A DNA stretch of 64,000 nt from Tipula vernalis (lineage: Eukaryota; Arthropoda; Insecta; Diptera; Tipulidae): positions 272,850,177-272,914,176 of the forward strand of contig OY282560.1 in NCBI GenBank assembly GCA_958295665.1, read 5' to 3'. Positions within the stretch are counted from its first letter, which is position 1. Each line of letters opens with the position of its first letter. The notes beneath the pieces were generated by a model that was given only the letters and a program-made list of their open reading frames with translations, was not told where the DNA came from and did not search any database. Below, one piece after another: positions 20,945 to 32,255 of this stretch. Both the position numbers and the translations under genes were made by a program.

Positions 20945-23675
20945 TTTATCATTTATTTATTTATTAAAAATTAACAATTTTTAACACTAAACTAAAACTA
21001 AAAGTTTTGAGGAGAGCGGATAGCTAATGTATTTATGGTCCTTTAAAAGCTAATCAGTTCTCCTTAAAACAAAAATTAGACAGAAATAATGTAGAAGGTA
21101 TAAAATAACAATTTAGTAATAAACTGCAAGTTAAATATATAATAATAAAAAATAAAAATAAAATAATAAAATAAGGTGAATAAACAAATTTAAAAGATAC
21201 AGATAATATATCGTATTAAAGATAATCTTCAACCAGTTCAGCCAAATACGTCTTTAAAGTTTTCTTGAAATTATAAACATTCACAGATCTAGTAATAAGA
21301 GTCGGTAAATGATTATATACATATGGACCAAAGTACGATATGGATTTTCTACCAAATTCAGTTTTGATTTTATAACATTTTAAAAGATTAGAACGACGGG
21401 TTGTATGGCTATGATTTACATACTGAAACTCAATGCTTGATAGCCTTGACGATAACCACAAACATTTATACATATATAGTGAAACATGAAATTGGAATAA
21501 TGCGTTTATTGGCAGGATTCCTTCAGTTACATTCTTATACAGCTCGACGGATGGAAACAATTGTGGAAGCCTATCGATAGCTTTGCAGCTTTTGTTTTGT
21601 AAAATTTGCAACCTTTTTATCTTTGATTTTCCACTATGGCCAAAACAAGCAATCGCAAAATAGAATCTTGTGTAAATAAATGAATAATAAATCATTTTTA
21701 GAATATGTTGTGGAACAAAGCAAGCAAGCTTCCTAATCAAATAAATGAACGGACTGTCTTTTAAACTCAACGTATGAATGTGTTCATTCCAAGACATATG
21801 CTTATCAAATAAAACTCCAAGATATTTGAGTTTATCAACTCCCTCGATAATACCATTTGAAACTTGCAAGGGTTGGAAATCACAATGAGGGAGGAATGGG
21901 GATTGAAAGATAATAAATTTGGTTTGAGGTTTACAGATATTTTATTTACATTGAAATATTCTATAAGTATAGTAATGTCGTTTTCCATGTGTGCCATGGC
22001 TTGGGAGCAATCTTTGGAATTATAGAATAGTGCGGTATCATCAGCAAACATTCTAATTTTCCCAGCCAGAGGTAGGTGGGATATATCATTTATGAAAATC
22101 AGAAATAGAATAGGGCCAAGTACACTACCACTAGTGAGGGACGCCGCAATTAATAGTTAGTGTGCTACTTATTACACCATCTAAAGCCACAAATTGTTTA
22201 CGATTTTGAAGATAACTCATCAAAAGATTATAAGCCAAGCCCCGAAAGCCATAGCAATACAACTTATTTAGAAGTAGACGATGTGGTAAATCAGATCAGT
22301 AATCTCAATTAAAGCGGTATATGTGCCAGACCCCTGTCTAAAACCATATTGATGACAGTAAAAAATATCTAAAGCGTTTAGATATTCAGTCAGGCAAGTT
22401 GCAATTAATTTTTCAAGTATTTTGTCAAATACAGACAAGACAGAAATTGGTCGGTAGTTACTAGCAGATTTGCAGTCACCTGATTTAAATATTGGTGTCA
22501 CTTTTGCAATCTTCAAACAATCAGGATAAATGCCGGTTTCAAACACTACATTGAATAATTCCGTCAATATTTGAGAAAAGAATGCTGAGTTACGTTTTAT
22601 AACAGTATTATGAATATTATCATACCCACCACCCTTATTATTGTCTAAATTATTAATTATATTATATGTTTCCGTAACGGAGATTGGGCGCAAAAAAAAT
22701 GAATTCGAGCTGTTATTGTGCAGATTGTATAATTCAATGTTACCATTACTTGTAGAAGAGAGGCTGTTGCCAACATTTACAAAATGGCCATTGAATACAT
22801 TTACAATACTAGGAAGGTCTTTGTATTCGACATCATTTTGTACAATAGAGTGGATATCCGCTTTAGTATTATGCTTTATGAATTGATTTATTTGATTCCA
22901 TACTTCCTTTTGATTTAAATTATTAAACAATATTTTGAAATATAATTTTTTTGCGTAGTATTTTTTAGATTTGATCCTTCTATTGAGCAAATCTAGTCTG
23001 CCCTTTAACGCAGAGTTGTTTGTGCTTTGCTTAAACCTTTTGAGTGTGCGATTTTTTTCTTTTATTAGATTCCAAAGATCTAGCTAAATTCATCCAGGGA
23101 CAAATACTAGCATTTTTCATTTTCACCTGAACTTGTTTAGACTTCGAAAATTTACCAACCAACTCATTATATTTTCCATGATTAATTTTAGGGTTGAATC
23201 AGAGTTGTGAATGTCAAATGAGGTTGAAAATAAAAATTCATAGAAGTATTGATTCACTTTGTCATAATTTATCGTTTTCTTTTCTAATACCTTATTTATG
23301 TATTTCGGTTTAAACACGAATTTTGAAAAAATAAAACTATGATCACTGATATCAGATTCAATTGTTGAGTTAAAAACTCGTTCTATATTAAGAAACTGCT
23401 AATAGCATGATCCAAGATATTACCACTTACTGGTCTGGTAGCAAATGTGTTAGTAACAATCATACCATGACTTAATAAGGTGGAATTGTACTCAGAAATT
23501 AGTTTTAATTTTTTCTCAATCTTCTACTATAGTAAAGTCAGAATTGGAATTGTTGCTATATAGAAGTTGTTCCAAGATTTCTAAAAAATAAGTAGTATCA
23601 GAGCCAGGTGGCCTATAGATCCCACAAACATTAATTGGATTAAACCCCGAGAGTTGAATACAAATGAACATATGT
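20945..23675 (-). mobile_element. Non-LTR retrotransposon, 5'-truncated
   Basis: Read on the minus strand, the segment begins within an AP-endonuclease-like domain (YRPPGSDTTYFLEILEQL near 23600), continues through a reverse transcriptase and ends at about 20945 in an (ATAA)n-type tail. The 5' end is lost near 23675, as is typical of incomplete target-primed reverse transcription. The tail lies 15 bp from the end of the Tc1 at 20928. The clade is uncertain; the layout is that of jockey/CR1-type elements. Confidence 0.85.
21216..23675 (-). pseudogene. Non-LTR ORF2: endonuclease fragment and RT, broken
   Basis: In translation order: about 23675-23540 gives the end of an AP-like endonuclease (GIYRPPGSD-type segment). 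23317-23123 is the linker with SFDIHNSDSTLKLIMENI. 22990-22268 is the first RT half (IPDCLK-type region, KVTPIFKSGD, NYRPISVLSVFDKILEKL, QYGFRQGSGTYTAL). 22051-21767 holds the catalytic FADDTALFY box. 21869-21216 is the thumb and C-terminus (KYLGVLFDKHMSWNEHI, ILQNKSCKAID). Frame changes lie near 23100, 22270, 22140 and 21870, and there is a stop in the linker, so no full-length protein can be made. Intact, it would nick DNA and copy its own RNA at the break. Confidence 0.85.
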
Positions 23676-23689
23676 CTCAAGATAAATGT

Positions 23690-23951
23690 TACTCGAAATA
23701 AACGAATAAGGCGTTAAACCGAATGAATGAGGCGGCTAATTGACTGGTCCATTTCTGGAGATGACGCGTTCACCGAGATTCGATTTCAATAAACCAATAG
23801 TTTGACTAGCTGTGGGGCAAGTGGCACCGTCCTGCGGAAAAAATATCTCGGCCAAGTCCAATTCTTCTAATTTATCCCGCAAAAAATCAATCAGCATATG
23901 ACGGTAGCGGTTTCCATTAACCGAATTCTGTGACAATCGATTTAACTGCAA
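23690..23951 (-). pseudogene. mariner-superfamily transposase fragment
   Basis: The minus-strand frame 23951-23736 contains NGNRYRHMLIDFLRDKL, then FPQDGATCPTA and LGERVISRNGPVN. After a TAG, the same frame goes on to LTPYSF before decaying near 23692. This is the region around the second catalytic Asp in the mariner-like group with QQDGAT..HTA, followed by the start of the third catalytic segment. Both flanks are cut off and no inverted repeats were found. It abuts the 5'-truncated end of the non-LTR element. Confidence 0.75.
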
Positions 23952-24071
23952 GTACGTACAACGTTTTATTTCATACTACATGGGACAGGTATGAAAATAA
24001 CTGTTTATAACTAAAGAAGTTCAACAACAAAAACAAATTTATGGCCTTTGAACACACCTGGAACTATAATT

Positions 24072-24315
24072 TTCTGTTAGGCCATTTAGTTTTACATATT
24101 CCGGGCCAACTGCAGCTTCCTATCTGGGATATTTAATATTTAAAAATTCGCTTATGAAATCGATACCAAACGAATTGAGAAGTTCAGAAATACTAAACCA
24201 AGTTATCATTCTTAGGCCATTTAGTTTGACATATTCTGTGGCAAGTACAGCTTCTTATCATGAATATTTAATATTTAAAAACGTGAAAAATCGCTTATAA
24301 TCGCGATACCATACT
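24072..24315. repeat. Two-copy tandem duplication (~140 bp)
   Basis: TTAGGCCATTTAGTTTnACAT begins at about 24075 and again at about 24213. Both are followed by ATTC.G.GGC.A.T.CAGCTTC, TTTAATATTTAAAAA and a TCGCTTAT...GCGATACCA segment. The copies differ at roughly one base in seven. Confidence 0.7.
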
Positions 24316-25368
24316 CAACGTTTGTTATTATGCTACACAACATTTATCTCTTAAGTTCCACAATTTGTTTTTGTGCATTTCTAAATTAATCATTATATAC
24401 TTTAATGGTTACTGCATAATTTGTAATTATTTTGACTTAAATAGATCTACGTTTATCATATATTTATGTAAAACTTTATTAAATTACTCAAATTGTATTT
24501 TGAAATTAGTAGGGCAAAGTGGGGGAATGTAAGTAAATATATTAATAATTAATAATTTTCACTAACACATTGGCTATAAATCAAAAGTTGGAACAAATTT
24601 AGTAAAAACTTCCCACTTCTATATAGCAGTGCGAAATTTTTACTAAAAGTGTTCTTATCTTAAGTGACGTCATTTAGAACATTTTTAGATCAAACTTCTC
24701 GCGCATAAATAAAAACTGAATTGTTTGATGTTAGAGACCCACTGTTTACAAGTGATTTAATTCGAAATAACTAGGGTAAAATACCTAATAATAAGCCCCC
24801 TACCCAGTAATGGGCCAGTAGCGCGTTTATGTGATAACAACTAATTTTCGCGCCAAAATATATTATTCGTATTGGTATATTATTTAAACTGTTTTTGTTT
24901 TCTTTAATTATGTGTATATAAAATAACTTTAGATTTTCAGTCGTGTTAAAAATTGAAATGTAATTAGACGTGTGTTTGAGTGACTCAAAAATTAGGTGAG
25001 TATTAGAGATTTTCTTAAGAAACGGATTTTTTATTTTACATTTTAAATATTTATTAATAATTTTTAATGTTAGAACATTGGTTTTCCTAATAATAAGTAT
25101 AAAAATAAAGGGAATTTTAAAGGTTGAATATCAGAAAAATAATGCTTAGATTAAATAATAAAGGAACTTATAACTGGTTGTATATATTCAAATTAATCAG
25201 TAAGGCTATAGGGGCTTATAAATGGTGTTTCTGGTTAAATTATGTTTTCTTTTTATAAGCCCTTAATTAAAACAGAACTTAAATATTTTTTTAATGGATA
25301 AATTTGATGTTATTATAATGAAAGAATTTTTTTATAATTTATGCAAGTGGCATTATTTATTTCCTAAG
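24316..25368. other. Upstream flank of pogo-like gene
   Basis: No gene seen. TAATAAGCCCCCTACCC at about 24790 and an inverse TATAAGCCC at about 25254 may be decayed ends or internal repeats of the pogo-like element, but no matching right end was found beyond 27.3 kb. Confidence 0.3.
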
Positions 25369-27146
25369 ATGTCTGTTCCCAGAAAAATACCCAAAGTTAG
25401 CAAATATAACCGCAAAGATATATGTAGAGACTGCACTGACCAAAATAACTGATAGATTATCGATTCATGCCGCTTCTCGAAATATAATATTCCGAGATCT
25501 ACAATACAAAACAGAATCAACAACAGGGCAAACAAAATTTCGTATGGGCCACCACCAGTGCTAACTATAGAGGAGGAAACAGATATTGTCGGCTGGCTTA
25601 GCGCAAATCTCGCGAAAGGATTCCCACATCGAAAGCAGGATGTCCAGGGGGCCTATTCTCGAATTTCACATCTACTTTCCACATGTGGACATCTGTCAAA
25701 GTTGTATAAAAATGGTTCGAAAATTGTAATTCGTTTATAAAACACATGCGGCATTGACATTTTCCTATATGGGGAATTTTTCCACATGCTTATACCCATT
25801 CGGAAATATTCCCTTAGTACCGAAAAAATTCAATTTTTATGAGTTTTGACAGATGTCCACATGTGGAAAATGGATGTGAAATTCGAGAATAGGCCCCCAG
25901 AACGCTGTTAAAATATTTTTAGATGCGTCACCCAGGGATAATGCATTTAAGAATAATTGTTCGGTAAATTCTTGGTACGAGAGTTTCCTTAAACGGCATC
26001 CAAATCTTACTGTTCGGATTCCAGAATCGGTAACCGATGACAGTTCGAAAGTAGCCGAGACAAATATTCGTGGTTGGTTCAACCAAATCAAAAATTACCT
26101 AACGGACAAAAGCTTTTTAAATATTCTTGAAGATCCATCAAGAATACTCAATGGAGACGAAACCAATTTTTTAATGTGTCTTAAAACTGGGAAGGTAATT
26201 GCTCCTAAAGGTAAGATTTGTTTAGTTTAATTTATGAAAAATGAATTTAAATAATTGGTTACCTATTCTGTAACAGGCTCAAAGAACGTGTATGAAATCG
26301 ATCGAGGCCAAGCCAAGAAAAATTTGACGGTCATGTTCAGTTTCTCCGCATCTGGTTTTGTAGTGCCTCCATTAATCATATAAACTTACAAGCGCGTACC
26401 GGCAGACGTAATCAACTCAATTCCAGATGGCCTTAAATGGCTGAAATCTGATTCTGGGTGGGTGACAAGTGAAGTTTTTTACCAGTATATTGAAGACATA
26501 TTTTATCCCAGCGTTGTGACACAAAATGTGGAGTTCCCTATTATTTTGTATGTTGATGGCCACAGAACGCATCTGACATATCAGTTGTCCAAGTTATGCG
26601 AGAAATTAAAAATTATTTTAATTTGCTTATACCCAAATTTGACCAGAATTCTGCCACCAGCAGATGTATCGATTTTTAAGCCACTTAAAACAGGTTGGCA
26701 AAAAGCAGTTTTAAATTGGAGGAAAGAAAATATCGATCGAAAGCTAACAAAAACTTGTTTTGTGGCAATTTTAAAAACAGTGTGATAAATACAGTGATAA
26801 ATACATCAAAAAATGCTCAATTGTGAATGGTTTTCGCACATGTGGTTCATTTCCATTCAACCCAGGTGCGATTGACTTTTCAAAGTGTTTGGGAAGAAAT
26901 TCTTCAAATGTTAAACAGAAAAATGGTGACTTTAATGGTGGCAATCTGGGTATTAATACAAACAATGTTGAAAGTTCAATTAATTTTGAAAATTTCAAAA
27001 CTATTGTTGGTCCAGACAAACTGAAAGAGTTTGAAAATCTCCCAGAGAGTCCTTCAGAAGACTTTTTAATGCTTCTGCGAATTTATCGGACGTTCCTTCC
27101 AAACGCAAACACAGTGGATGTAAGTTACATAAAACAAAAAGATTAA
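25369..27146 (+). pseudogene. pogo/Tigger-like transposase, broken
   Basis: The start at 25369 (MSVPRKIPKVSKYNRKDI) leads into a psq-type helix-turn-helix with two frame changes (SIHAASR, then YNIPRSTIQNRINNRA). A CENP-B-type segment follows (GPPPVLTIEEETDIVGWL, GFPHRKQDVQ). A MITE splits the frame at 25648-25897; it resumes with NSWYESFLKRHPNLTVR. Catalytic residues are the Asp of NGDETNF (about 26155), the Asp of LYVDGHRTHLT (about 26555) and the Asp of PPADVSIFKPLK (about 26665). A 66-bp intron lies at 26211-26276. A stop interrupts near 26381, and a frameshift lies near 26820, before the C-terminal NGFRTCGSFPFNPGAIDF. A further exon may follow a donor at 27121. The third catalytic residue is Asp, as in pogo-type DDD enzymes. 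Confidence 0.85.
25648..25897. mobile_element. MITE inserted in pogo-like gene, 3-bp TSD
   Basis: GGGGCCTATTCTCGAATTTC at 25648 is mirrored by GAAATTCGAGAATAGGCCCC ending at 25897. The repeats continue inward for about 50 bp through CCACATGTGGACATCTGTCA. The flanks are CAG on both sides (25645-25647 and 25898-25900). The GGGCC start and the 3-bp duplication point to the PIF/Harbinger group; this rests on ends only. The 250-bp element has no gene and interrupts the transposase frame. Confidence 0.85.
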
Positions 27147-27284
27147 AATTTTTATATTTTTTGAAAATTTAAATGGGGTAACATTATAATTACAGCAAAT
27201 GGATATTACATTTATTTTCGACAACGATGTTGCGATTGGAGACTACGGCGAAAATGGAGATCGCATTGTTTTCGTGCTTTTTTT

Positions 27285-27378
27285 ACGAAATATGGTATAA
27301 AGTGATGATCACGGTGAGGTATAAGAGAGCATCACCGTGATTGCTCATTGATCGCTCTTGGAGCGCTCAGTCGTACAA
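27285..27378. repeat. ~95-bp dispersed hairpin repeat, copy 1
   Basis: ACGAAATATGGTATAAAGTG is followed by ATCACGGTGA, a short loop and TCACCGTGAT, forming a 10-bp perfect stem. GATCGCTC-type sequence follows. A second copy is at 36592-36690. Function unknown. Confidence 0.65.
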
Positions 27379-28889
27379 CAGGATTGTTATGGCCTTGGCT
27401 ATTTCCGTCACTATTCGGTTGCTGTTGGTTGGTGAACATTTATAGGCTATAGCCAAGCTAGCTTGAAATTCACCCGTCGCCAGATATCTATTTCACGTAA
27501 TACGATTAATATATTTTAATATGATTTTATTGTATATGCTTTTATTTATTACCTTAACGTCACCGCCAACCTTAAATTAGTACTCAATGGTTCTCTCAAC
27601 ACGATTTGTTTTTTAAGTAATGGCGCAATCATTATTAACAGTTCTCCAAATTACGCAAAGTCTATCCTGGTATAACTGTAAAACAACTGCGGGTCTTTTC
27701 AGCTCTTTAAAAATACAATTAAACCCGCCAGTTCTGTCTCGCCCCAAAGGCCGCGCGTTTTTTCTTTGAAGTTTCATTTTGACCTGTTTCTTCTGGCCGC
27801 ATATTCATTATGTTTAAGAGATATAAATAATCGTTGGTTACGAATTGATTAAATACAACACTTATAACGTAAAGCATCGCCGAACGAAAACACGAACGAA
27901 TATAACAAAAATTTGTGATTCCAACTCCTGATTGAAAGGGGCTTACACACGATCTAAAAAACGATCAACACAGCAGCAAACCAAAAATTTAATGATTATT
28001 AATATTTGATCGAATGTGTACCTTTCTCATGAATTCTAAACTAAAAAAACATATTTGTTTATGTTTTTAGAGAAAACGTAAAATCAAATAAGTAATTTTT
28101 TAGTTTAACCGATACATTGGTCGATGTTCTAAAGTACCCCAACTAAAAGGATGCCTTCAGGAATGTGGAAAATAGTCGATTTTTAGGAAATCTGGTTAAA
28201 AATTCACTGGCCGCCATTTCACAATGTTAGAGAGGCAAGAGAATCCACAATATTGCTTGAAGTAATGGTATTGCTGCTTGCTGTGACCATGGCATATTTG
28301 CAGAAATTTTAAGGATACTCGTTTTTGAATAATGTCACCCTATTGTAAATGAGCTTCTGCTCAAAATAGAGTGGCTCAAAATTTAAGTTCATAATAAATA
28401 AAATAAATAAAGATTTTCAGATCATGTGTACGTGCTTTAATTTAATCCGTACGTGTAAATGCGTTTTATTAAATAATTAAATAGCAAATTTGAAGATTTA
28501 TTTTACATCGTGTTTATATACGGCGTCATATTACTGAAACTAATATAATTTAATGTATATTTTTAGCTCGGCTTGTATAGACATTTGTGTTTTTGACTTG
28601 ATATTGTTTTATTTCGGATTTTGTTTTTGCTTAGTGCGGGTGTGATTCGGTTTAAAATAGTTCATTTATATTGCAAAACTAATCATAATTTTCGGGAAAT
28701 GTAAGTAAATCATTCTATATATTTTTCAATGGGCCACACAATTTTCATAATTAAATCTAGTAAACACAACATTAACCTCATTTTTTACAAAAAATAAAAA
28801 TAAAATTAACGATGTTATCGAAACTATCCCAAGTACAAAATTCTAGCCTTCTAATGTCGAATGTTGTCTATTGACGTTTTAATATTCTG
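27379..28889. other. Non-coding stretch before hAT copy
   Basis: Slightly GC-richer at 27380-27500 and 27720-27800, so it may contain old transposon sequence, but no frame or terminal repeat could be assigned. At about 28345-28387 lies a second copy of the GAGC...GCTCAAAATAGAGTGG motif seen at the window start. Confidence 0.4.
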
Positions 28890-30264
28890 CACATAAGCAA
28901 CAAATTATTGAAAACCGTTCTCGTTTACGTCCAATAATTGGCCCTATTATTTTTTGTGGTCGGCAATTTATTTCTTTACGAGGTCATGTAGAAACCGGTG
29001 CACTAACTGAGAAGTAACTAGAGCATAATGATGGCAATTTTTGTGCCCTCCTTAGATTGAAATTGAAATTCGGAGAACAAGAACTGAAAAATCACCTTCA
29101 GTTATTACTAATTCAACGTACATGAGTCCTCAAATTCAGAACGAAATAATTGGTCTACAGCAAATTGATTACCTAATCAATTGTTTTCCGTATAAATACG
29201 GCCAAATATTTCACAGTATTAGCTGATGAAACCAGTGATAAATGCAGCATTGAACAGTTTTCGTTGTGTTTTCGCTACCTGGATGACGAGTGCACAATTA
29301 GAGAAGATTTTCTTCAGTTCGTACCAGCTACTGATGTCACTGGTAAGGGTCTTGCTAAATTTATAATCTCAACAATAAATAAACTGGGAACTAACGCAAA
29401 CCATATGATAGGGCAGAATTATATGATGGAACATCTTCAATGAGCGGACGATTACATATGGCACAACAATTTGTCAAAGAATATTATCCGTTTGGCTATA
29501 TCCGATTCATGTCAATTTTCACGTCACTTCAAATCATCGCCAAAGTTTTTGCAATTACTTTATCGTTAAGCCGTTTTTTACAAACGGAAAATCTGGATTT
29601 AGCTGCAGCGATCGAGTTAACATTCGACGTTCAAAAAGTTATTTCAGAGATGCGCCGTGATGTCGATAAGAGTTTCTGACATATTTTTAATCAAGTGGCT
29701 CTTATTTGAAAAGAGCACGAACTGGATATTACCATTCCCGGACTACACAGCCTTGTAATATTAGTGTACGAACTGAGATCTCCTGAGGAATGCTTTAAAA
29801 TTTATATTTGTATACGATTTTTGGATGCAGTGTCGATGCAAATAGAACAACGATTTATAAAGCATAAGGAAATGCTTTCGTCATTTAAAAGTATTTTGCC
29901 AGAAGTCTAGTTTCAACTTAAAAAATGAGGAGCAAGCCAAAATTTTATTTAACAAATATGAAACAATAACAAACTGTGGCTTGAGGGTTTGGGAGAGCTG
30001 AAGTTATGGTGGAAACATGTTGCTTTGAAAGACCAATCAATCACAACACCAATCAATGAACTCAAAGCGTTAGTGCTATGTAACAAAAGCATTTTCCCAA
30101 ACGTTTATATTTTATTAAAACTATTTGTGACATTGCCCATTACAATGGCAGCAACTGAAAGGTCCTTTTCTACGCTTATACGCATTAAGAGTTGCCTACG
30201 AAACACAATCGGCGCGGAACCACTAAATGGACTGGAGCTATTAAATATTCATAGATATGTGTGA
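28890..30264 (+). pseudogene. hAT transposase, DUF4371/ZMYM1-like type, broken
   Basis: Decayed frames from about 28890 give the DUF4371 opening (CGRQF, LRGHVETGALT), NFCALLRLK, ELKNHL and QIQNEIIG-type pieces. Then comes LADETSDKCSIEQFS with the catalytic Asp (about 29222-29265) and a DGTSSMSGRL segment at 29425-29450. 29440-29679 continues in one frame. The C-terminal dimerisation domain is intact at 29989-30264: KLFVTLPITMAATERSFSTL and NGLELLNIHRYV. Multiple stops and frameshifts (for example near 29015, 29120, 29170 and 29680) show it is inactive. This is a different hAT lineage from the one at 1394-2845. The DNA-binding N-terminus and left end are missing. Confidence 0.85.
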
Positions 30265-30282
30265 AAATTATTTTTTATTTAA

Positions 30283-30326
30283 GAACCCCCTCCCCCTCCC
30301 CTAGCAAATTTCTGGCTACGCCACTG
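30283..30326 (+). mobile_element. Right terminus of hAT element
   Basis: Read on the minus strand from 30326, the sequence is CAGTGGCGTAGCCAGAAATT followed by a G-rich run. CAGTGGCGTAGCCA is a familiar terminal sequence of this hAT group. It lies about 60 bp after the transposase stop. No matching left end was found upstream of 28.9 kb, so the copy is 5'-truncated and its target duplication cannot be verified. Confidence 0.75.
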
Positions 30327-30329
30327 TCC

Positions 30330-32174
30330 CTTGGCCCAGTGCTGTTGTTTAACAAAATAAGGCTTGCCAACAAAATGAACAGCTAATCAATTTATTCAGT
30401 TACTAGCTAGTATAGGATTAATTCGGCCAATGTCAAATTATGAAGTAGTAGCTTTCAGATGTTTAACTGTCAAATACATTTTAAATCTGCATTTTGATCT
30501 CTAAAAAGCAAGCTTAGCGTGTATAACACTAATGATTATTGGAAAATTCGAAGATCATTGGAGATTTCCATCATTAAATCAATCTCCTGCGTTCTATTAT
30601 ATAAATGTTTTTCCATATTTACTACATAAATGGATGTACGTATATTATACATTTATGTATTATATTCCACCGTCATCGTACCTATGACCATTGGGATGCA
30701 TTTTTCTGTTTTTGTTTTGTAAAAGCTTTCTTTTTTGTTTTGTTTATGTCATTTCAAAACACTCTACATTCATATAAGTATGTACAATGTACATACATGT
30801 ACCGTATATACGAATATAGTGATTTTATTTTTTATTTATGCTGCTTTATCTTTTTTTTTATTTTTTATTTTGATGATGCATTTTTCAAAATGTCAGACAG
30901 AATTATAATTTTTTTTTATATGCCAAAAAAAATCACATAAATTTTCATTTTGAGTAAAAACAACACAATACAAAAATTGTACATATAAAAAGCGGCACGG
31001 TAAAAATGGCAATCGATAAAATGTGTATATACATACGTGTTGTATTTTTTCGTACTACATATAGATAGACACCATGAAAATGCCAATTTGTCATCATCAT
31101 TTTGACTGTCGTCATTATGCTATAAAATTTGTTAAGCGAGCATACCTTTGTTCAATTATTGTTTAAGTTCTAAGATAACTGCGACCAATTAGTTATGATA
31201 AAACAATATTCCATTTACAATGCGCATTTAAAAGTGCAATTATATTCATCGCAGTTGTAATTGTTTTTTGTTTTCCTTCATAAACTTATATACCAAGAGT
31301 GCAAATGTTGTCCTCTTGCTGCCTGATACCACTGGTCATGCAAGTTTTACTTGAAGCAAAATAAATTACAAAATAAAAAGAAGCCTAAAGCAAAATTACA
31401 TTTTTATTGTTGTTTTAGAACAAAAAATAAAGCTTTTGTTTAATAGCATCTCTCTATACGCCTATCTATGTACTATATATGCCTCCATACTTTTGAATTC
31501 ATATTAAGCGTACACACGACGAGTACATTCACATAACAAATTTTATTAGAGATTGGGTTCGACTAAATTTCAGCTATGTGACATCGAAAATGCATTTGAT
31601 CGCATCGTTTCTGCAAAAAAAAAACCAAAAATAAAAAAAATGTCGTGCATTTTATTTCATTAAAAACGACAAAAATGTACGAGTATATAAAATATATTCG
31701 CGCAAAAATATAGTCAAGATAGAATGAAAGCTCTTTATTGTATTTGAACAACTATCTCATTTTATCAAGTACATATGCGATTGTACACATATAACATAAA
31801 ATGCGTTTTTGAAATAAAATGTAGCTGTAGATGAGAATATTTTTTAACCGTACATAATAAAAGAATTGCAATTTGGTCTATTGATTCGTTTCAAAGCTTT
31901 TTATGTCATTCAATTTTGCAAGGGCTTGATAACGTAACCCAAAAGTTTTTATTGTTTAATTCAATTACCATATGAGTTGATGAACATCACAACAAATTCA
32001 AAGCGTATTACGATGTTACGCAAATAAATAATAAAAAAAAAAATTATATTCACATATATGTAAATTGTAATCAGTAGCATTGTTCAGATATACAGATATA
32101 CGTATATATGTACATGCTCCTATAAACATAAATAATTTAATAAATTTATTGGCGGCATTATATACGTAAATAAT

Positions 32175-32255
<81 letters not shown>

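Noticed and set aside
30605..30940. 111-codon Phe/Tyr-rich frame
   Set aside because: Very T-rich composition without domain or splice context.
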